Part shown: piece after piece, positions 28,122-37,555 of the stretch | Numbering within the stretch: position 1 is the stretch's first letter | Layout of the letters: each line of letters opens with the position of its first letter | Origin: Actinoplanes cyaneus | GTDB taxonomy: Bacteria > Actinomycetota > Actinomycetes > Mycobacteriales > Micromonosporaceae | Reading direction: 5' to 3' | Length of the DNA: 64,000 nucleotides | Assembly (NCBI RefSeq): GCF_016862095.1 | Contig: NZ_BOMH01000002.1 | Coordinates: forward strand, 287,581 to 351,580 | Program-made: the position numbers and the translations under genes | The notes under the pieces: generated by a model | Database searches by the model: none | Seen by the model: only the letters and a program-made list of their open reading frames with translations | What the model was told of the DNA's origin: nothing

Positions 28122-28658
28122 CTACAACGGGCTGGCGAGCTCCTGGACCCAGTACGGAACGCGCTTGGCGTTGATCGCCAGCCCGATGCCCATCTGGTGC
28201 AGCCGGCAGTTGAGGATGTTCGCCCGATGCTCCGGGCTGGTCATCCAGCCGGCCACCACCTCCCACGGGCTGTCCTGGCCGAGGGCGAGGTTCTCGCGGT
28301 AGAGACTCCAGCGGTACCCGGCCCCGGTGACCCGCTGGCCGGGGTCCTGTCCCTTGCGCGAGGTGTGCTGGAAGTGGTTGTTGCGGGCCATGTAGGAGGC
28401 GTGCCGGTTGGCCGCGACGATCAGCCGGCGATCGACGGTGACCCGGGAGCAGCCGGCCCGCACGCGGTTGTGGTTGACCAGGGCGAGGACCTGCTGCTGG
28501 ACCGGGGAGGCCGGGCTGGGCGAGACGCTGGCGGCGGTGACCGCGGTGCGGGAGGCGGCGATCGGGTCGGCGACCGCCGGCTCCCGGGCCGCCACGTGGG
28601 TCGTGACCAGCCCGCCGGCGACGGTCACCACACCGAGCACCACCAGAGACTTGCGCAT
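28122..28658 (-). CDS. Secreted CAP-domain protein (SCP/PR-1 family)
   Basis: Protein of 178 residues. An N-terminal signal peptide (RKSLVVLGVVTVAGGLVTT) precedes a bacterial CAP domain from about residue 50 to the end. Family motifs: VLALVNHNRVRAGC, ANRHASYMARNNHFQHTS (with the conserved histidine), YRENLALGQDSPWEVVAGWM and the closing YWVQELASPL. CAP proteins are extracellular; bacterial members have poorly known functions in cell-wall or lipid binding. The ATG at 28658 is used; GAGGAG lies rather far upstream. It is transcribed in the same direction as the L,D-transpeptidase gene but separated from it by a terminator. Confidence 0.9.
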   Translation of the reverse strand: MRKSLVVLGVVTVAGGLVTTHVAAREPAVADPIAASRTAVTAASVSPSPASPVQQQVLALVNHNRVRAGCSRVTVDRRLIVAANRHASYMARNNHFQHTSRKGQDPGQRVTGAGYRWSLYRENLALGQDSPWEVVAGWMTSPEHRANILNCRLHQMGIGLAINAKRVPYWVQELASPL

Positions 28659-28962
28659 GACGTCGTCGATCCCGTTCTCCTCGCGCGCGCCCCGCCGGCT
28701 CCGGGGCGCCCCCGAGGTTGACCAACGTCACAGGCGGGCCGCGGTCACTTCACCCCAAGATCCGCGGCGGCACCCCACAAGATCGACGAACCTTTGCCCG
28801 TACGGCCTGAGCAGCGCAAAGGTGGAGCACGCCCCCAGCACGGCCGTCGCACAATCGCACCGCATTCCGGCAGACTTCCCGCTATCGGGGTAATCCGGTA
28901 AGGCGGTCTTGTAAGCCGACCGACCGTGTCAGAAGCGGACATCACGTGGCTACGGTTCCCCG
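28659..28962. other. Divergent intergenic region (304 bp)
   Basis: It separates the CAP gene from the acyltransferase gene and must contain both promoters. On the plus strand a -10-like TACGGT (28951-28956) precedes the acyltransferase GTG at leaderless distance. No other clear motif or gene was found. Confidence 0.5.
28951..28956 (+). promoter_or_regulatory. Candidate -10 box for a leaderless acyltransferase transcript
   Basis: TACGGT ends six bases before the GTG at 28963. No Shine-Dalgarno sequence is present, and this spacing would start transcription at the initiation codon. Confidence 0.45.
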
Positions 28963-30333
28963 GTGCGCAACCGATACCTGGATCTGCTCCGTGCCGCGGC
29001 AATCCTCCGGGTGATCGTCTACCACCTCTTCGGCTGGTCCTGGCTGTCGATCGTGATGCCCGCCATGGGTGTCATGTTCGCGCTGGCCGGGTCCCTGACC
29101 GCGGCCTCACTGGAGAAGCGCCCGGCCACCGGGGTCGTGACGTCCCGGCTGCGCCGGCTGCTCCCGCCGCTGTGGCTGCTCGGGCTCCTCGCCGTGCCGG
29201 TCATGATGGCCCTGGGCTGGGCGAACGAGGAGGACGGCGAGCACCCGTTCACGTGGTGGAAGCTGGCCTTCTGGATCCTGCCGCTCGGCGACCCGCCCGG
29301 CAGCGAGCTCGGCGTCGACGCCTGGGAGCCGCTCTGGTACATCCGGGCGTACGTCTGGTTCATCATCGCCTCGCCGGTGCTCTGGTTCCTCTGGAAGAGG
29401 CTGGGCCCGGCCTGCTGGCTGCTGGTGCTCGCGCCGTTCGTGGGCATCGCGGTGCTCGACCGGTCCGGCTTCGAGCTGCCGGAGACGGCCGACGTGGTGA
29501 TGTGGGACTTCGTCACCTACGCGGCGTGCTGGATCACCGGGTTCGCCCACCGCGACGGCCGGTTGCGCAGGCTGGCCCCGGCCACCGTGGTGTTCCTCGC
29601 GGTGGTGCTGGCCGGCGTGGCGCTCTGGTACCAGCGCGGCCACCAGGGCGAGGACGCCTGGGACCTGAACGACGTGTCGGAGTCGCAGTCGCTCTACTCG
29701 CTCGCGTTCGTGCTGCTCTTCCTGCGCTGGCAGCCGGGCATGGCCTGGCTCGGCAGGCTGCGGCTGCTCGACCGTGCGGTGACCCTGCTCAACGCCCGCG
29801 CCGTCACCGTCTACCTCTGGCACAACCTGGCGATCGCCGCGATCTGGCCGATCCTGACGTTCCTGGCCTTCGACGAGCTGGGCCACCTGGAGAAGCCGGT
29901 CACGCTGACGATGACCGTCGTCCTGACCGCGGCCGCCGTGCTGCTCTTCGGCTGGGCCGAGGACCTGGCCGCTCGGCGGCGCCCCCGGCTCTGGCCGGAC
30001 ACCCTCCCCGCACCGGCCGTCTCCAGGCCCGGCGAGCCCGCCGCCGGCGGTGCCGCCGAGCCGGTGCCCTCCGGCAGTCCCGTGCCCTCCGGCGAACCCA
30101 TGCCCTCGGGCGGCCCGGTTCCGGCCGGCTGGCCGGAGGTCGGCCGGGACGGGTTGCCGCACGCCGGATGGGCCGAGGTCCGCGACGGCGAGCCGGTCGC
30201 CGGGCGGCCACCGGCCCCGGCCCGGCACAGCGCCGCGTCGGCCGGCGCGCCGACCGAGAAGCTCGACCTCCCGAAGGGCAAGAAACGTGACGAGAACTCC
30301 CTGATCCCCACCTGGTGGGCCACCAAGGAGTAA
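28963..30333 (+). CDS. Acyltransferase-3 family membrane protein
   Basis: Protein of 456 residues starting at GTG. It begins with the family pattern RNRYLDLLRAAAILRVIVYH (conserved R, D and H of the first helix) and has about ten membrane segments up to residue 330. A polar, proline-rich cytosolic tail of about 120 residues follows (PSGSPVPSGEPMPSGGPVP repeats, ending basic). Such enzymes O-acylate sugars or lipids of the envelope, antibiotics or polysaccharides using acyl-CoA on the inside. The target is unknown here. A stem-loop follows the stop, so the gene is probably monocistronic. Confidence 0.87.
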   Translation: MRNRYLDLLRAAAILRVIVYHLFGWSWLSIVMPAMGVMFALAGSLTAASLEKRPATGVVTSRLRRLLPPLWLLGLLAVPVMMALGWANEEDGEHPFTWWKLAFWILPLGDPPGSELGVDAWEPLWYIRAYVWFIIASPVLWFLWKRLGPACWLLVLAPFVGIAVLDRSGFELPETADVVMWDFVTYAACWITGFAHRDGRLRRLAPATVVFLAVVLAGVALWYQRGHQGEDAWDLNDVSESQSLYSLAFVLLFLRWQPGMAWLGRLRLLDRAVTLLNARAVTVYLWHNLAIAAIWPILTFLAFDELGHLEKPVTLTMTVVLTAAAVLLFGWAEDLAARRRPRLWPDTLPAPAVSRPGEPAAGGAAEPVPSGSPVPSGEPMPSGGPVPAGWPEVGRDGLPHAGWAEVRDGEPVAGRPPAPARHSAASAGAPTEKLDLPKGKKRDENSLIPTWWATKE

Positions 30334-30340
30334 GGAGACG

Positions 30341-30381
30341 CCGGCTCCGGCGGGCGGCGGGCGGCCGCTCGCCGGAGCCGG
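30341..30381 (+). terminator. Stem-loop after the acyltransferase gene
   Basis: Twelve-bp stem (CCGGCTCCGGCG at 30341-30352, complement at 30370-30381) around a 17-base GC-rich loop, eight bases after the stop. No T-run follows, but the region isolates the acyltransferase gene from the chemosensory operon. Confidence 0.6.
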
Positions 30382-30421
30382 TCCGGGCCTCGCGCCCGCC
30401 GGAACGAAAAGGTCTGTCAAA

Positions 30422-30436
30422 GCGAGCAAAGCTCGC
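30422..30436. promoter_or_regulatory. Short inverted repeat in front of the chemosensory operon
   Basis: GCGAGC-AAA-GCTCGC, a six-bp palindrome with three central bases, lies 22 to 36 bases upstream of the candidate -10 box, over the expected -35 position. It could be an operator; no regulator can be named. Confidence 0.35.
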
Positions 30437-30457
30437 GAAAGCGAAGAGTTCCCTCGC

Positions 30458-30463
30458 TAGCCT
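30458..30463 (+). promoter_or_regulatory. Candidate -10 box for a leaderless chemosensory operon transcript
   Basis: TAGCCT ends six bases before GTG 30470, without a Shine-Dalgarno sequence between. This supports GTG 30470 over GTG 30491 as the first start codon of the operon. Confidence 0.45.
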
Positions 30464-30469
30464 GAATCC

Positions 30470-30949
30470 GTGGGGCAGCAAGGGGCTGGGGTGGACGCGC
30501 TGGTCTTCCGGGCCGGGTCGCTGTTCTGCGCGTTCCCCCTCACCGAGGTCATCGAGACGATGCGCCCGCTGGCGACCCGCCCGCTGGCCGGGACGCCGCA
30601 CTACGTCCGCGGCCTGACCATCCTGCGCGGCGAGCCGGCGCCGGTGATCGACATGACCCGGCTGCTGACCGGGGTGACCGGCGAGATCGAGCGCTACATC
30701 GCGGTGCGGGCCGGGCGCGGGCCGGTGGCCTGCGCGACCGGGCCGGTGCTGGGCGTGCAGGCGGTGCACGCGACGCCGCCGGAGGGTCCGAGCACCATGT
30801 TCACCGGGGCGTCCCGGTCACTGGTCGCCGCGGTCGGCCGGTTCGGCACCGAGCCGCTGCTGGTCCTGCGCAGCATCCGCACCGTCCCGGAAGAGGTCTG
30901 GCAGGCGGCGGCGGAGGAGACCGGGGCCACCGCGGGAGCGGCGGCGTGA
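30470..30949 (+). CDS. cheW: CheW-like coupling protein 1
   Basis: Protein of 159 residues, a single CheW domain: LVFRAGSLFCAFPLTEVIETM, YVRGLTILRGEPAPVIDMTRLL and a late LLVLRSIRTVPE. It should link the membrane receptor to the CheA kinase. GTG at 30470 is chosen because a TANNNT -10 box ends six bases before it; GTG at 30491 with an upstream AAGGGG is the alternative and would remove seven residues. It opens a seven-gene operon in which most junctions overlap by four bases; this one overlaps cheR by GTGA. Confidence 0.87.
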   Translation: MGQQGAGVDALVFRAGSLFCAFPLTEVIETMRPLATRPLAGTPHYVRGLTILRGEPAPVIDMTRLLTGVTGEIERYIAVRAGRGPVACATGPVLGVQAVHATPPEGPSTMFTGASRSLVAAVGRFGTEPLLVLRSIRTVPEEVWQAAAEETGATAGAAA

Positions 30950-32319
30950 GGGCCGAGCCGCCCCTGGCACGGTTCCGGGGCATCCTCGAGAAGCGGCTCG
31001 GCTGGACCACCACGGACATCGAGGCGGTGCCGATCCTCCCGGTGCTCGCCGAGCGGGCCGCCGCACGCCGACTGTCCGAGACCGATTACCTCAACCGGCT
31101 GGCCGGGCGGGAGTGGCCGGAGGAGACGACGGTGCTCGCCGAGCGCCTCAGCATCACCGAGACGTACTTCTTCCGGCACGGCGACCAGTTCCGCGCGCTC
31201 AGCCGGCAGGTCCTCCCGGAGCGCCTCGCCGCGCGGGCCGGGCAGCGGGTGCTGCGGCTGCTGTCGGTGGGCTGCTCGTCCGGCGAGGAGGCGTACTCGC
31301 TGGCCATCACGGCGCACCAGCTGCGGCCGGCTCCGGACTGGATCATCTCGGTGCAGGGCGTCGACGCGAACCGGGAGATGCTGCGGCGTGCCGGCCAGGC
31401 GCAGTACTCCGAGTGGTCACTGCGGGAGACCCCCGCCGACGTGCGGGAACGGTGGTTCCGCCGTACCGGCGCCGGGTTCGACGTGGTCGACGAGGTCGTC
31501 GCGTCGGTGCGGTTCGCCGAGCACAACGTCGCGGGCCCGGACGAGCCGCGCGTCTGGCAGCCGGGGCGCTACGACGTGATCTTCTGCCGCAACCTGCTGA
31601 TGTACCTGACCCGGGAGACCGTCGCCACGCTGCTGGGCCGGATCACCGACTCGCTCGCCGAGGGCGGCGCCCTGTTCCTCGGGCACACCGACACGCTGGG
31701 CAGCCACCCGGACGGGTTCACCGTGGAGCAATTCGGCGACACCGTCTACTACCGGCGGGTGGCACGCAGGCCGGCCCCCGCCCCGGAGCCGCGCCCGCGG
31801 ATCCCGGAACGGCCGCGGCGGGCCCGGCGGCCACCGGAGGACCCGCGCACCCGGGCCCTGGAACTGCTGGCCGGCGAGCGGTTCGCGGCGGCGCTCGACA
31901 TCGTCCCCCCGGACGACCTGCTGCTGCGCGGGGTGCTGCTGGCCCAGCTCGGCCGGCTGGAGGAGGCCCGCGAGGTGGCGCAGCGCCTGATCGACGCCGG
32001 CGTGCCGAACCCGGACGCACACCAGCTGCTCGGCGTCTGCCTGGAGCCCGGCGACCCGGAGCCGGCGCAGGGACAGTACCGGCTGGCGGCCTACCTGGAC
32101 CCGTCGTTCGCGATGCCCCGGCTGCGGCTGGGCCTGCTGGCCCGGCGCCGCGGCGACGCCCGGGAGGCGGCCGACGAGCTGTCCGCGGCGCTGGCCCTGC
32201 TGCCGCGCGAGACCGAGGAGCGGATCACCCTGTTCGGCGGCGGGTTCGGGCGGCTGATGCTGAGCTCGCTGTGCCGCACCGAACGGGAGGCCGCGATGTC
32301 GCGGGGTACCCGGCGATGA
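30946..32319 (+). CDS. cheR: CheR methyltransferase with C-terminal TPR-like extension
   Basis: Protein of 457 residues. The N-terminal helical CheR domain has the typical [17 protein letters not shown]. The SAM-binding domain has motif [18 protein letters not shown] (about residue 105), [12 protein letters not shown], and [15 protein letters not shown]. After a proline/arginine linker (about 280-300) a helical region with TPR character follows ([34 protein letters not shown]). This matches WspC-type CheR proteins. It should methylate glutamates of the receptor encoded in the same operon, opposed by CheB. The start is GTG at 30946, overlapping the cheW stop. Confidence 0.92.
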   Translation: MRAEPPLARFRGILEKRLGWTTTDIEAVPILPVLAERAAARRLSETDYLNRLAGREWPEETTVLAERLSITETYFFRHGDQFRALSRQVLPERLAARAGQRVLRLLSVGCSSGEEAYSLAITAHQLRPAPDWIISVQGVDANREMLRRAGQAQYSEWSLRETPADVRERWFRRTGAGFDVVDEVVASVRFAEHNVAGPDEPRVWQPGRYDVIFCRNLLMYLTRETVATLLGRITDSLAEGGALFLGHTDTLGSHPDGFTVEQFGDTVYYRRVARRPAPAPEPRPRIPERPRRARRPPEDPRTRALELLAGERFAAALDIVPPDDLLLRGVLLAQLGRLEEAREVAQRLIDAGVPNPDAHQLLGVCLEPGDPEPAQGQYRLAAYLDPSFAMPRLRLGLLARRRGDAREAADELSAALALLPRETEERITLFGGGFGRLMLSSLCRTEREAAMSRGTRR

Positions 32320-32849
32320 CCGACCGCATCAGGTCCCGGGTCGAACGACTGCGGGCCGATTTCGATCACTCCTTCTCGGTGCCGCTGCGCACCCTGGACG
32401 ACGACTCGGTGGAGTTGCTCGCGGTCGGGGCGGGCGGCCGCCCGTACGCGATGAGACTGTCGCAGACCTCGGGCCTCTACCCCGACCGGCCGGTGACGCC
32501 GCTGCCCACCTCGGTGCCGGCACTGCGCGGGCTGGCCGGGTTCGCCAACGTGGTGGTGCCGGTCTACGACCTGGCCGCCCTGCTCGGCCACCCGATCGCC
32601 GACGAGCCCCGCTGGCTGGTGCTGGCCGCCGGCACACCGCCGCTGGCGCTCGCCTTCCACCAGCTCGACAACCACGTCCGCGTGCCGGCCGCCGACGTGG
32701 TGGCGGGTTCCGGGGCCGCCGAGCCCCGCGGCTGCCTGCGCGGCATGGTGCGCCTGCCGGGCGGCGACCGCCCGCTCGTCGACGTGCCGGCGACCCGCGC
32801 CCTGGCCCACCGGATGGCCGGGCACGACCACACGGAGGGGACCACATGA
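32316..32849 (+). CDS. CheW-like coupling protein 2
   Basis: Protein of 177 residues with a CheW domain covering most of it ([64 protein letters not shown]). It has an N-terminal helical extension of about 25 residues that the first CheW lacks. Its ATG at 32316 overlaps the cheR stop as ATGA. A second CheW placed between CheR and the receptor or kinase is also seen in Wsp-type operons (WspB and WspD). It probably binds a different surface of the receptor-kinase array or tethers CheR. Confidence 0.85.
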   Translation: MTDRIRSRVERLRADFDHSFSVPLRTLDDDSVELLAVGAGGRPYAMRLSQTSGLYPDRPVTPLPTSVPALRGLAGFANVVVPVYDLAALLGHPIADEPRWLVLAAGTPPLALAFHQLDNHVRVPAADVVAGSGAAEPRGCLRGMVRLPGGDRPLVDVPATRALAHRMAGHDHTEGTT

Positions 32850-34312
32850 TGCAGGGGTACACATTCGGCCGGAAGATGGGCTTCGGGGTCGGCATCACCG
32901 GTCTCCTGACGCTGGTCTCGGTCGTCGTCGCCGTGCTCTGCCTGCTGTTCGTGGTGCACGCCAAGGACCGGGTGCTCACCGCGTCGAACCAGCAGCTGAC
33001 CGGCGCGGTCAACCTCAACGGACTGATGGAGAAGCGGCTCGGTGACTACCGGGCGTACATGCTCTACGGCACCGCCGAGTTCGAGAACGGCACGGCACAG
33101 GACCGCATCGACTTCCGCAACGAGCTCGGCGCGATGCGGCCCGGTGCCACCTCGGCGGTCCGGGGCCTGCTCGACCGGGTGTCGGCCGCCGAGGACAAGC
33201 ACGCCGGGTGGGTCGACACGGTGATGGCCGAGCGCAAGCGCACCGGCGATCCGATGGCCGCCGCGAAGCTCAACAGCGATCAGGCGATCCCGCTGCGCAA
33301 GGAGGTCCAGGCGGCGCTGGCCGACCTGATCACCCGGGTGCGCGCCGACGTCGAGGCCGACCGCCGGGATTCGTCGCGGCAGGCGAACCTCGCGATCGCG
33401 GTGATCATGGCGCTCGGCGCGGTGACCACCGGCAGCGCGATCCTGGTGGCCTGGCGGCTCAGCCGGGACCTGCGGCGCGAGGTGGGCGCCGCGGTCGGGC
33501 ACATCCAGAGCTCGTCGGCGGAGCTGGAGGCGGCGGCCGCGCAGCAGGTCAACGGTGGCCGGGACCAGGCCAGCGCGATCAACGAGATCACCACGACGAT
33601 CAACGAGCTGCTGATCACGTCCCGGCAGATCGCGGACAGCGCCCAGCGGGTCTCCCAGATCGCCGAGGAGACCGAGGCCGCGGCCCGCAACGGCGACCAC
33701 ACCATCGACCAGACCCGCGCGTCGATCACCGCGATCCGCACCCAGGTCGACCAGATCGTCCAGCACATGCTGGCGCTGGGCGAGAAGTCCCAGCAGATCG
33801 GCACGGTCGTGGACCTGGTCTCGGAGCTCGCCGAGCAGACCAACATCCTGGCCATCAACGCGACCATCGAGGCCAGCGGGGCCGGCGAGTGGGGCCGGCG
33901 GTTCGCGGTGGTGGCCGAGGAGATCCGGAAGCTGGCCGACCGCACGGCGGCGTCGGCCAAGGAGATCCGGGCGCTGATCGAGGACGTCCGCGGCGCGGTG
34001 AACACCACGGTGATGGCGACCGAGATCGGCGCCAAGGCGGTCGACGCCGGGTCCCGCCAGTTCGACGACGCGACCAGCAGCTTCCGGGAGATCGCGCAGC
34101 TCGTCGCCACCACCAACGACGCGACCCGGGAGATCGAGCTCTCCACCAAGCAGCAGACCACCGCGGTCGAGCAGGTCAACGTGGCGGTCTCGGACACCGC
34201 CCGGGTCTCGCGGGAGACCGAGAGCAGCGCGGTGCAGACCAAGCAGACCGCGGCGCACCTGAGCAACCTCTCCGGCGAGCTGTTGGACATGGTCGGGACC
34301 CGGAGCCACTGA
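32846..34312 (+). CDS. Methyl-accepting chemoreceptor
   Basis: Protein of 488 residues. Two membrane segments (about residues 12-36 and 184-206) enclose a helical extracellular sensor of about 145 residues, probably four-helix-bundle type with no small-molecule motif recognised. A short HAMP-like part and a cytosolic coiled-coil signalling domain follow. The hairpin tip reads [20 protein letters not shown] then [20 protein letters not shown], clearly MCP but with SGAGEWGRR in place of the usual RAGEHGRG. No NWETF-type CheR-binding tail is present. The ATG overlaps the preceding cheW stop by four bases. It would sense an envelope signal and control CheA. Confidence 0.92.
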   Translation: MMQGYTFGRKMGFGVGITGLLTLVSVVVAVLCLLFVVHAKDRVLTASNQQLTGAVNLNGLMEKRLGDYRAYMLYGTAEFENGTAQDRIDFRNELGAMRPGATSAVRGLLDRVSAAEDKHAGWVDTVMAERKRTGDPMAAAKLNSDQAIPLRKEVQAALADLITRVRADVEADRRDSSRQANLAIAVIMALGAVTTGSAILVAWRLSRDLRREVGAAVGHIQSSSAELEAAAAQQVNGGRDQASAINEITTTINELLITSRQIADSAQRVSQIAEETEAAARNGDHTIDQTRASITAIRTQVDQIVQHMLALGEKSQQIGTVVDLVSELAEQTNILAINATIEASGAGEWGRRFAVVAEEIRKLADRTAASAKEIRALIEDVRGAVNTTVMATEIGAKAVDAGSRQFDDATSSFREIAQLVATTNDATREIELSTKQQTTAVEQVNVAVSDTARVSRETESSAVQTKQTAAHLSNLSGELLDMVGTRSH

Positions 34313-34313
34313 G

Positions 34314-36488
34314 ATGCCGGAGAACCGGGATCCCCTGCGCTACTTCCGGATCGAGGCGCGGGAGCTGGTGGAGCAGATCAGCTCGGGGGTGCTCGACCTG
34401 GACCAGCGGCCCGGCCCGGAACCGGTGGCGAAGCTGCTGCGGATCGCGCACACGCTCAAGGGCGCGGCCCGGGTGGTGCGGCAGAAGGAGATCGCGGACC
34501 GGGCGCACGAGTTCGAGGAGATCCTGGTTCCGCACCGGGACGACCCGGCCGGGCTGGCCGCCGACGAGATGCGGGAGTTGCTGCGGCTCAACGACGCGAT
34601 CAGCGAGCGGGTGGCGGCCCTGTCCCAGCCCCCGCCGAGCCCGGACTTGGGTCCCGCCGCGGCCACGCCCACAGCGGTCTCCCCCGCCGTTCCGGCCTTC
34701 CCCGCCACTGCCGCCGTCGCCACGCCGGTCCCCGTCGCCACCGCGTCGCCATTCGCCACGGCCTCCCCGGTCGACGCGGCCTCGCCGGTCGCCGCCTCCC
34801 TCGTCGAGGAGGCGTCCGAGCGGATCGCGCCGCGGGCGGCCACCGAGGACCTGGACGACCTGCTGGACTCGATCGGCGAGGCGAACGCGCGGATGGCACC
34901 GCTGCGGGCGGGCTGCCACACCCTGGAGCAGTTGCACCGCACCGCCGAGACGCTCGCCGAGCAGATGCGCGGCGGCCGGACCTCGGCCGGCCTGACCCGG
35001 GCGGCGGCCCAGCGGCTCGCCGGCGAGCTGGGCACGGCCGGGCGGCGGCTGATCGACGCGGTGGACCGGGTCGAGCGCGAGCTCGACGACGTCCGGGCCA
35101 AGGCCGAGGGCCTGCGACTGGTGCCGGCCGGCACCATCTTCACCGCGCTGCGCCGGGCGGTCCGCGACGCGGCCGACAGCGAGGGCAAGCGCGTCCGGTT
35201 CAACGCCTCCGGCGCCGACGTGAAGATGGGCGCGCACCTGCTCGGCCCGGTGAGCAGCGCGTTCCTGCACGTCGTCCGCAACGCCGTGGTGCACGGGCTG
35301 GAGCCGGAGCCCGAGCGGCTGGCCGCCGGCAAACCCGCCGAGGGCACCATCTCCTTCGGCGTGGAGCGTCGCGGCCGGTTCGCGGCGTTCCACTGCACCG
35401 ACGACGGGCGCGGCTTCGACGTGGCGGCACTGCGTGCCAAGGCGCAGGCCCGGGGCCTGACCGCGACCGCCGAGGCGGACGTGCTCGACCTGGTGATGCA
35501 CGGCGGGCTGAGCACCTCGGCGACGGTCACCGAGGTGTCCGGCCGGGCGATCGGGATGGACGTGCTGCGGGACACCGCGGCGCAGCTGCACGGCGAGGTG
35601 ACGATCCGCAGCACGCCCGGCGCCGGCGCCACCGTCGAGCTGACCGTGCCGCTCGCCCTGCTGAGCATGACCGGGTTGCTGGTCGAGGCCGGTGGCACCA
35701 TCGCGTCGCTGCCGCTGGACTCGGTGCGCGCCTGCGTGCGCCTGAGCACGCACGAGGCGGCGACCGCGGCGGCCACCGGCAAGCTGGTCTACCAGGAGAC
35801 CGCCGCGCCGTTCCGGCCACTGGTCGAGACGCTCTTCACCGGGCGGGTGGCGCCGGACTCGGCCGGGCCGGGCGCCGCGGTCATGCTCCAGGCCGCCGGC
35901 GGCACCGTGGCGGTCGGCGTGGACCGGCTGCTCGGCACGCACGCCCTGGTCTCCCGGCTGCTGCCGGAGCTGGCGCCGTCCACCCGGGCGGTCGGCAGCG
36001 TCTCGGTGGATGCCGACGGCAACCCGCGGCTAGTGCTCGACCCGGAGGGGCTGGCCGCCGAGATGCTGCGCACCGAGGCGGACGGCGGACGGACCGTGCC
36101 CGCCACGGTCGCGCCACCGCTGCCGATCCTGGTCGTGGACGACTCGCTGACCACGCGCATGCTGGAACGCAGCATCCTGGAGTCGGCCGGTTACGAGGTG
36201 GATCTGGCCGCCTCCGGCGAGGAGGGGCTGGAACGGGCCCGGTCCCGGGGGTACGGCCTGTTCCTCACCGACATCGACATGCCCGGCATCGACGGCTTCA
36301 CGTTCGTCGAGCGGACTCGGGCCGACCCGGAGCTGGCCGTCGTCCCGGCGATCCTGGTCAGCTCGCGGGCGAGCGCCGAGGACCGGGAGCGCGGGATGCG
36401 GGCGGGAGCCAGCGCGTACGTCGTCAAGGGCGAGTTCGACCAGGAGGAACTGCTCGCGCACATCCGGCGGCTGGTGGTGCGGGCATGA
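34314..36488 (+). CDS. cheA: Hybrid CheA histidine kinase with C-terminal receiver domain
   Basis: Protein of 724 residues. Domains in order: HPt (about 1-105, phosphorylated His46 in AHTLKGAARVV); an Ala/Pro-rich linker (about 108-165) where a P2 domain would be; P3 dimerisation helices (about 190-270); HATPase (about 290-435, with HVVRNAVVHGLEPE, DDGRGFD and GGLSTSATVTEVSGRAIGMD); CheW-like P5 (about 440-590); receiver (about 603-724, LVVDDSLTTRML and phospho-acceptor Asp in FLTDIDMPGIDG). This is the WspE/FrzE-type layout. The fused receiver may act as phosphate sink or output. It starts one base after the receptor stop. Confidence 0.95.
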   Translation: MPENRDPLRYFRIEARELVEQISSGVLDLDQRPGPEPVAKLLRIAHTLKGAARVVRQKEIADRAHEFEEILVPHRDDPAGLAADEMRELLRLNDAISERVAALSQPPPSPDLGPAAATPTAVSPAVPAFPATAAVATPVPVATASPFATASPVDAASPVAASLVEEASERIAPRAATEDLDDLLDSIGEANARMAPLRAGCHTLEQLHRTAETLAEQMRGGRTSAGLTRAAAQRLAGELGTAGRRLIDAVDRVERELDDVRAKAEGLRLVPAGTIFTALRRAVRDAADSEGKRVRFNASGADVKMGAHLLGPVSSAFLHVVRNAVVHGLEPEPERLAAGKPAEGTISFGVERRGRFAAFHCTDDGRGFDVAALRAKAQARGLTATAEADVLDLVMHGGLSTSATVTEVSGRAIGMDVLRDTAAQLHGEVTIRSTPGAGATVELTVPLALLSMTGLLVEAGGTIASLPLDSVRACVRLSTHEAATAAATGKLVYQETAAPFRPLVETLFTGRVAPDSAGPGAAVMLQAAGGTVAVGVDRLLGTHALVSRLLPELAPSTRAVGSVSVDADGNPRLVLDPEGLAAEMLRTEADGGRTVPATVAPPLPILVVDDSLTTRMLERSILESAGYEVDLAASGEEGLERARSRGYGLFLTDIDMPGIDGFTFVERTRADPELAVVPAILVSSRASAEDRERGMRAGASAYVVKGEFDQEELLAHIRRLVVRA

Positions 36489-37555
36489 TCCGGGTACTTG
36501 TGGTCGAGGACTCCCCCACCATGCGGTACTACCTGCGCGACGCGCTCACCGAGGACCCCGAGCTGCAGGTCGTGGGTGAGGCGGTGACCGGCGAGCAGGC
36601 CGTCGAGCTGGCCGGGCGGCTGCGCCCCGACGTGATCACGATGGACATGATGCTGCCCGGGATCAGCGGGCTGCAGGCCACCGAGCACATCATGGCCGAG
36701 CACCCCACCCCGATCCTGGTGGTCTCGTCGGCGGATCGGCAGGAGCTGTTCAGCACGTACAACGCGCTCGCGGCAGGCGCGGTGGACGTGCTGGAGAAGC
36801 CGCGCGGGGACGATTCCGACGCGGACTGGTCACCGCGGTTACGGCGTACCCTCCGGATGGTCTCCCGGATCCGGGTGATCACGCATCCGCGGGCGCGACT
36901 CGACGGCCGCGCCCGGACCGCCGCGCCGCCGCCCCCGGCACCGGTGGCCGCCGCCCTGCTGCCCTCGAACGCGTTGGCGGTGGTCGCGATCGGCTCGTCG
37001 ACCGGTGGCCCGGCCGCGCTCACCGAGCTGCTGCGCGAGCTGCCGCCGAACTTCCGGACCCCGGTGCTGTGCGTGCAGCACATCGCGGCCAGCGAGCAGT
37101 TCGCGGTGGCGTTCTCCGACTGGCTGGCCGGGCAGACCGGGCGCAACGTGCGCTACGCGACCGAGGGCGTGCCGGTCCGCACGCTCGGCGGGCAGGTGCT
37201 GCTCGCCCCGCCGGACCGGCACCTGTTCGTCCGCGACCAGATGCTGCGGCTCTCCGACGGCCCGCCCCGGCACTCCTGCCGTCCCTCGGTCGACGTGCTG
37301 TTCGAGTCGATCGCCGCCGAGTACGGCAACCTGGCGGCCGGTTGCCTGCTCACCGGCATGGGCCGGGACGGCGCGACCGGGCTTCTGCAGATGCGCAACC
37401 GCGGCGCGACCACGTTCGCGCAGGACGAGCAGAGCTGCACGGTCTACGGCATGCCACGGGAGGCGGCGCTGATGGGCGCGGCCATGCACGTGCTGCCGCC
37501 GGGCCGGATCGCGCAGCGGCTGGCCGACCTGCATCCGGCGGTGACCCGGCGATGA
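36485..37555 (+). CDS. cheB: CheB receptor methylesterase
   Basis: Protein of 356 residues. The N-terminal receiver (LVVEDSPTMRYYL, phospho-acceptor Asp54 in VITMDMMLPG) is joined by a linker of about 30 residues to the methylesterase domain. Catalytic elements are present: Ser172 in IGSSTGGPAALTE, His in CVQHIAASEQF, and Asp in TGMGRDGATGLLQM. It would remove methyl groups from, or deamidate, the receptor when phosphorylated by CheA, opposing CheR. ATGA overlap with cheA. All active-site residues are intact, so a working adaptation loop is expected. Confidence 0.95.
   Translation: MIRVLVVEDSPTMRYYLRDALTEDPELQVVGEAVTGEQAVELAGRLRPDVITMDMMLPGISGLQATEHIMAEHPTPILVVSSADRQELFSTYNALAAGAVDVLEKPRGDDSDADWSPRLRRTLRMVSRIRVITHPRARLDGRARTAAPPPPAPVAAALLPSNALAVVAIGSSTGGPAALTELLRELPPNFRTPVLCVQHIAASEQFAVAFSDWLAGQTGRNVRYATEGVPVRTLGGQVLLAPPDRHLFVRDQMLRLSDGPPRHSCRPSVDVLFESIAAEYGNLAAGCLLTGMGRDGATGLLQMRNRGATTFAQDEQSCTVYGMPREAALMGAAMHVLPPGRIAQRLADLHPAVTRR

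Noticed and set aside
32564..34309. 581-codon frame on the minus strand under the chemoreceptor gene
   Set aside because: Chemoreceptor motifs and operon overlaps fix the plus-strand gene.
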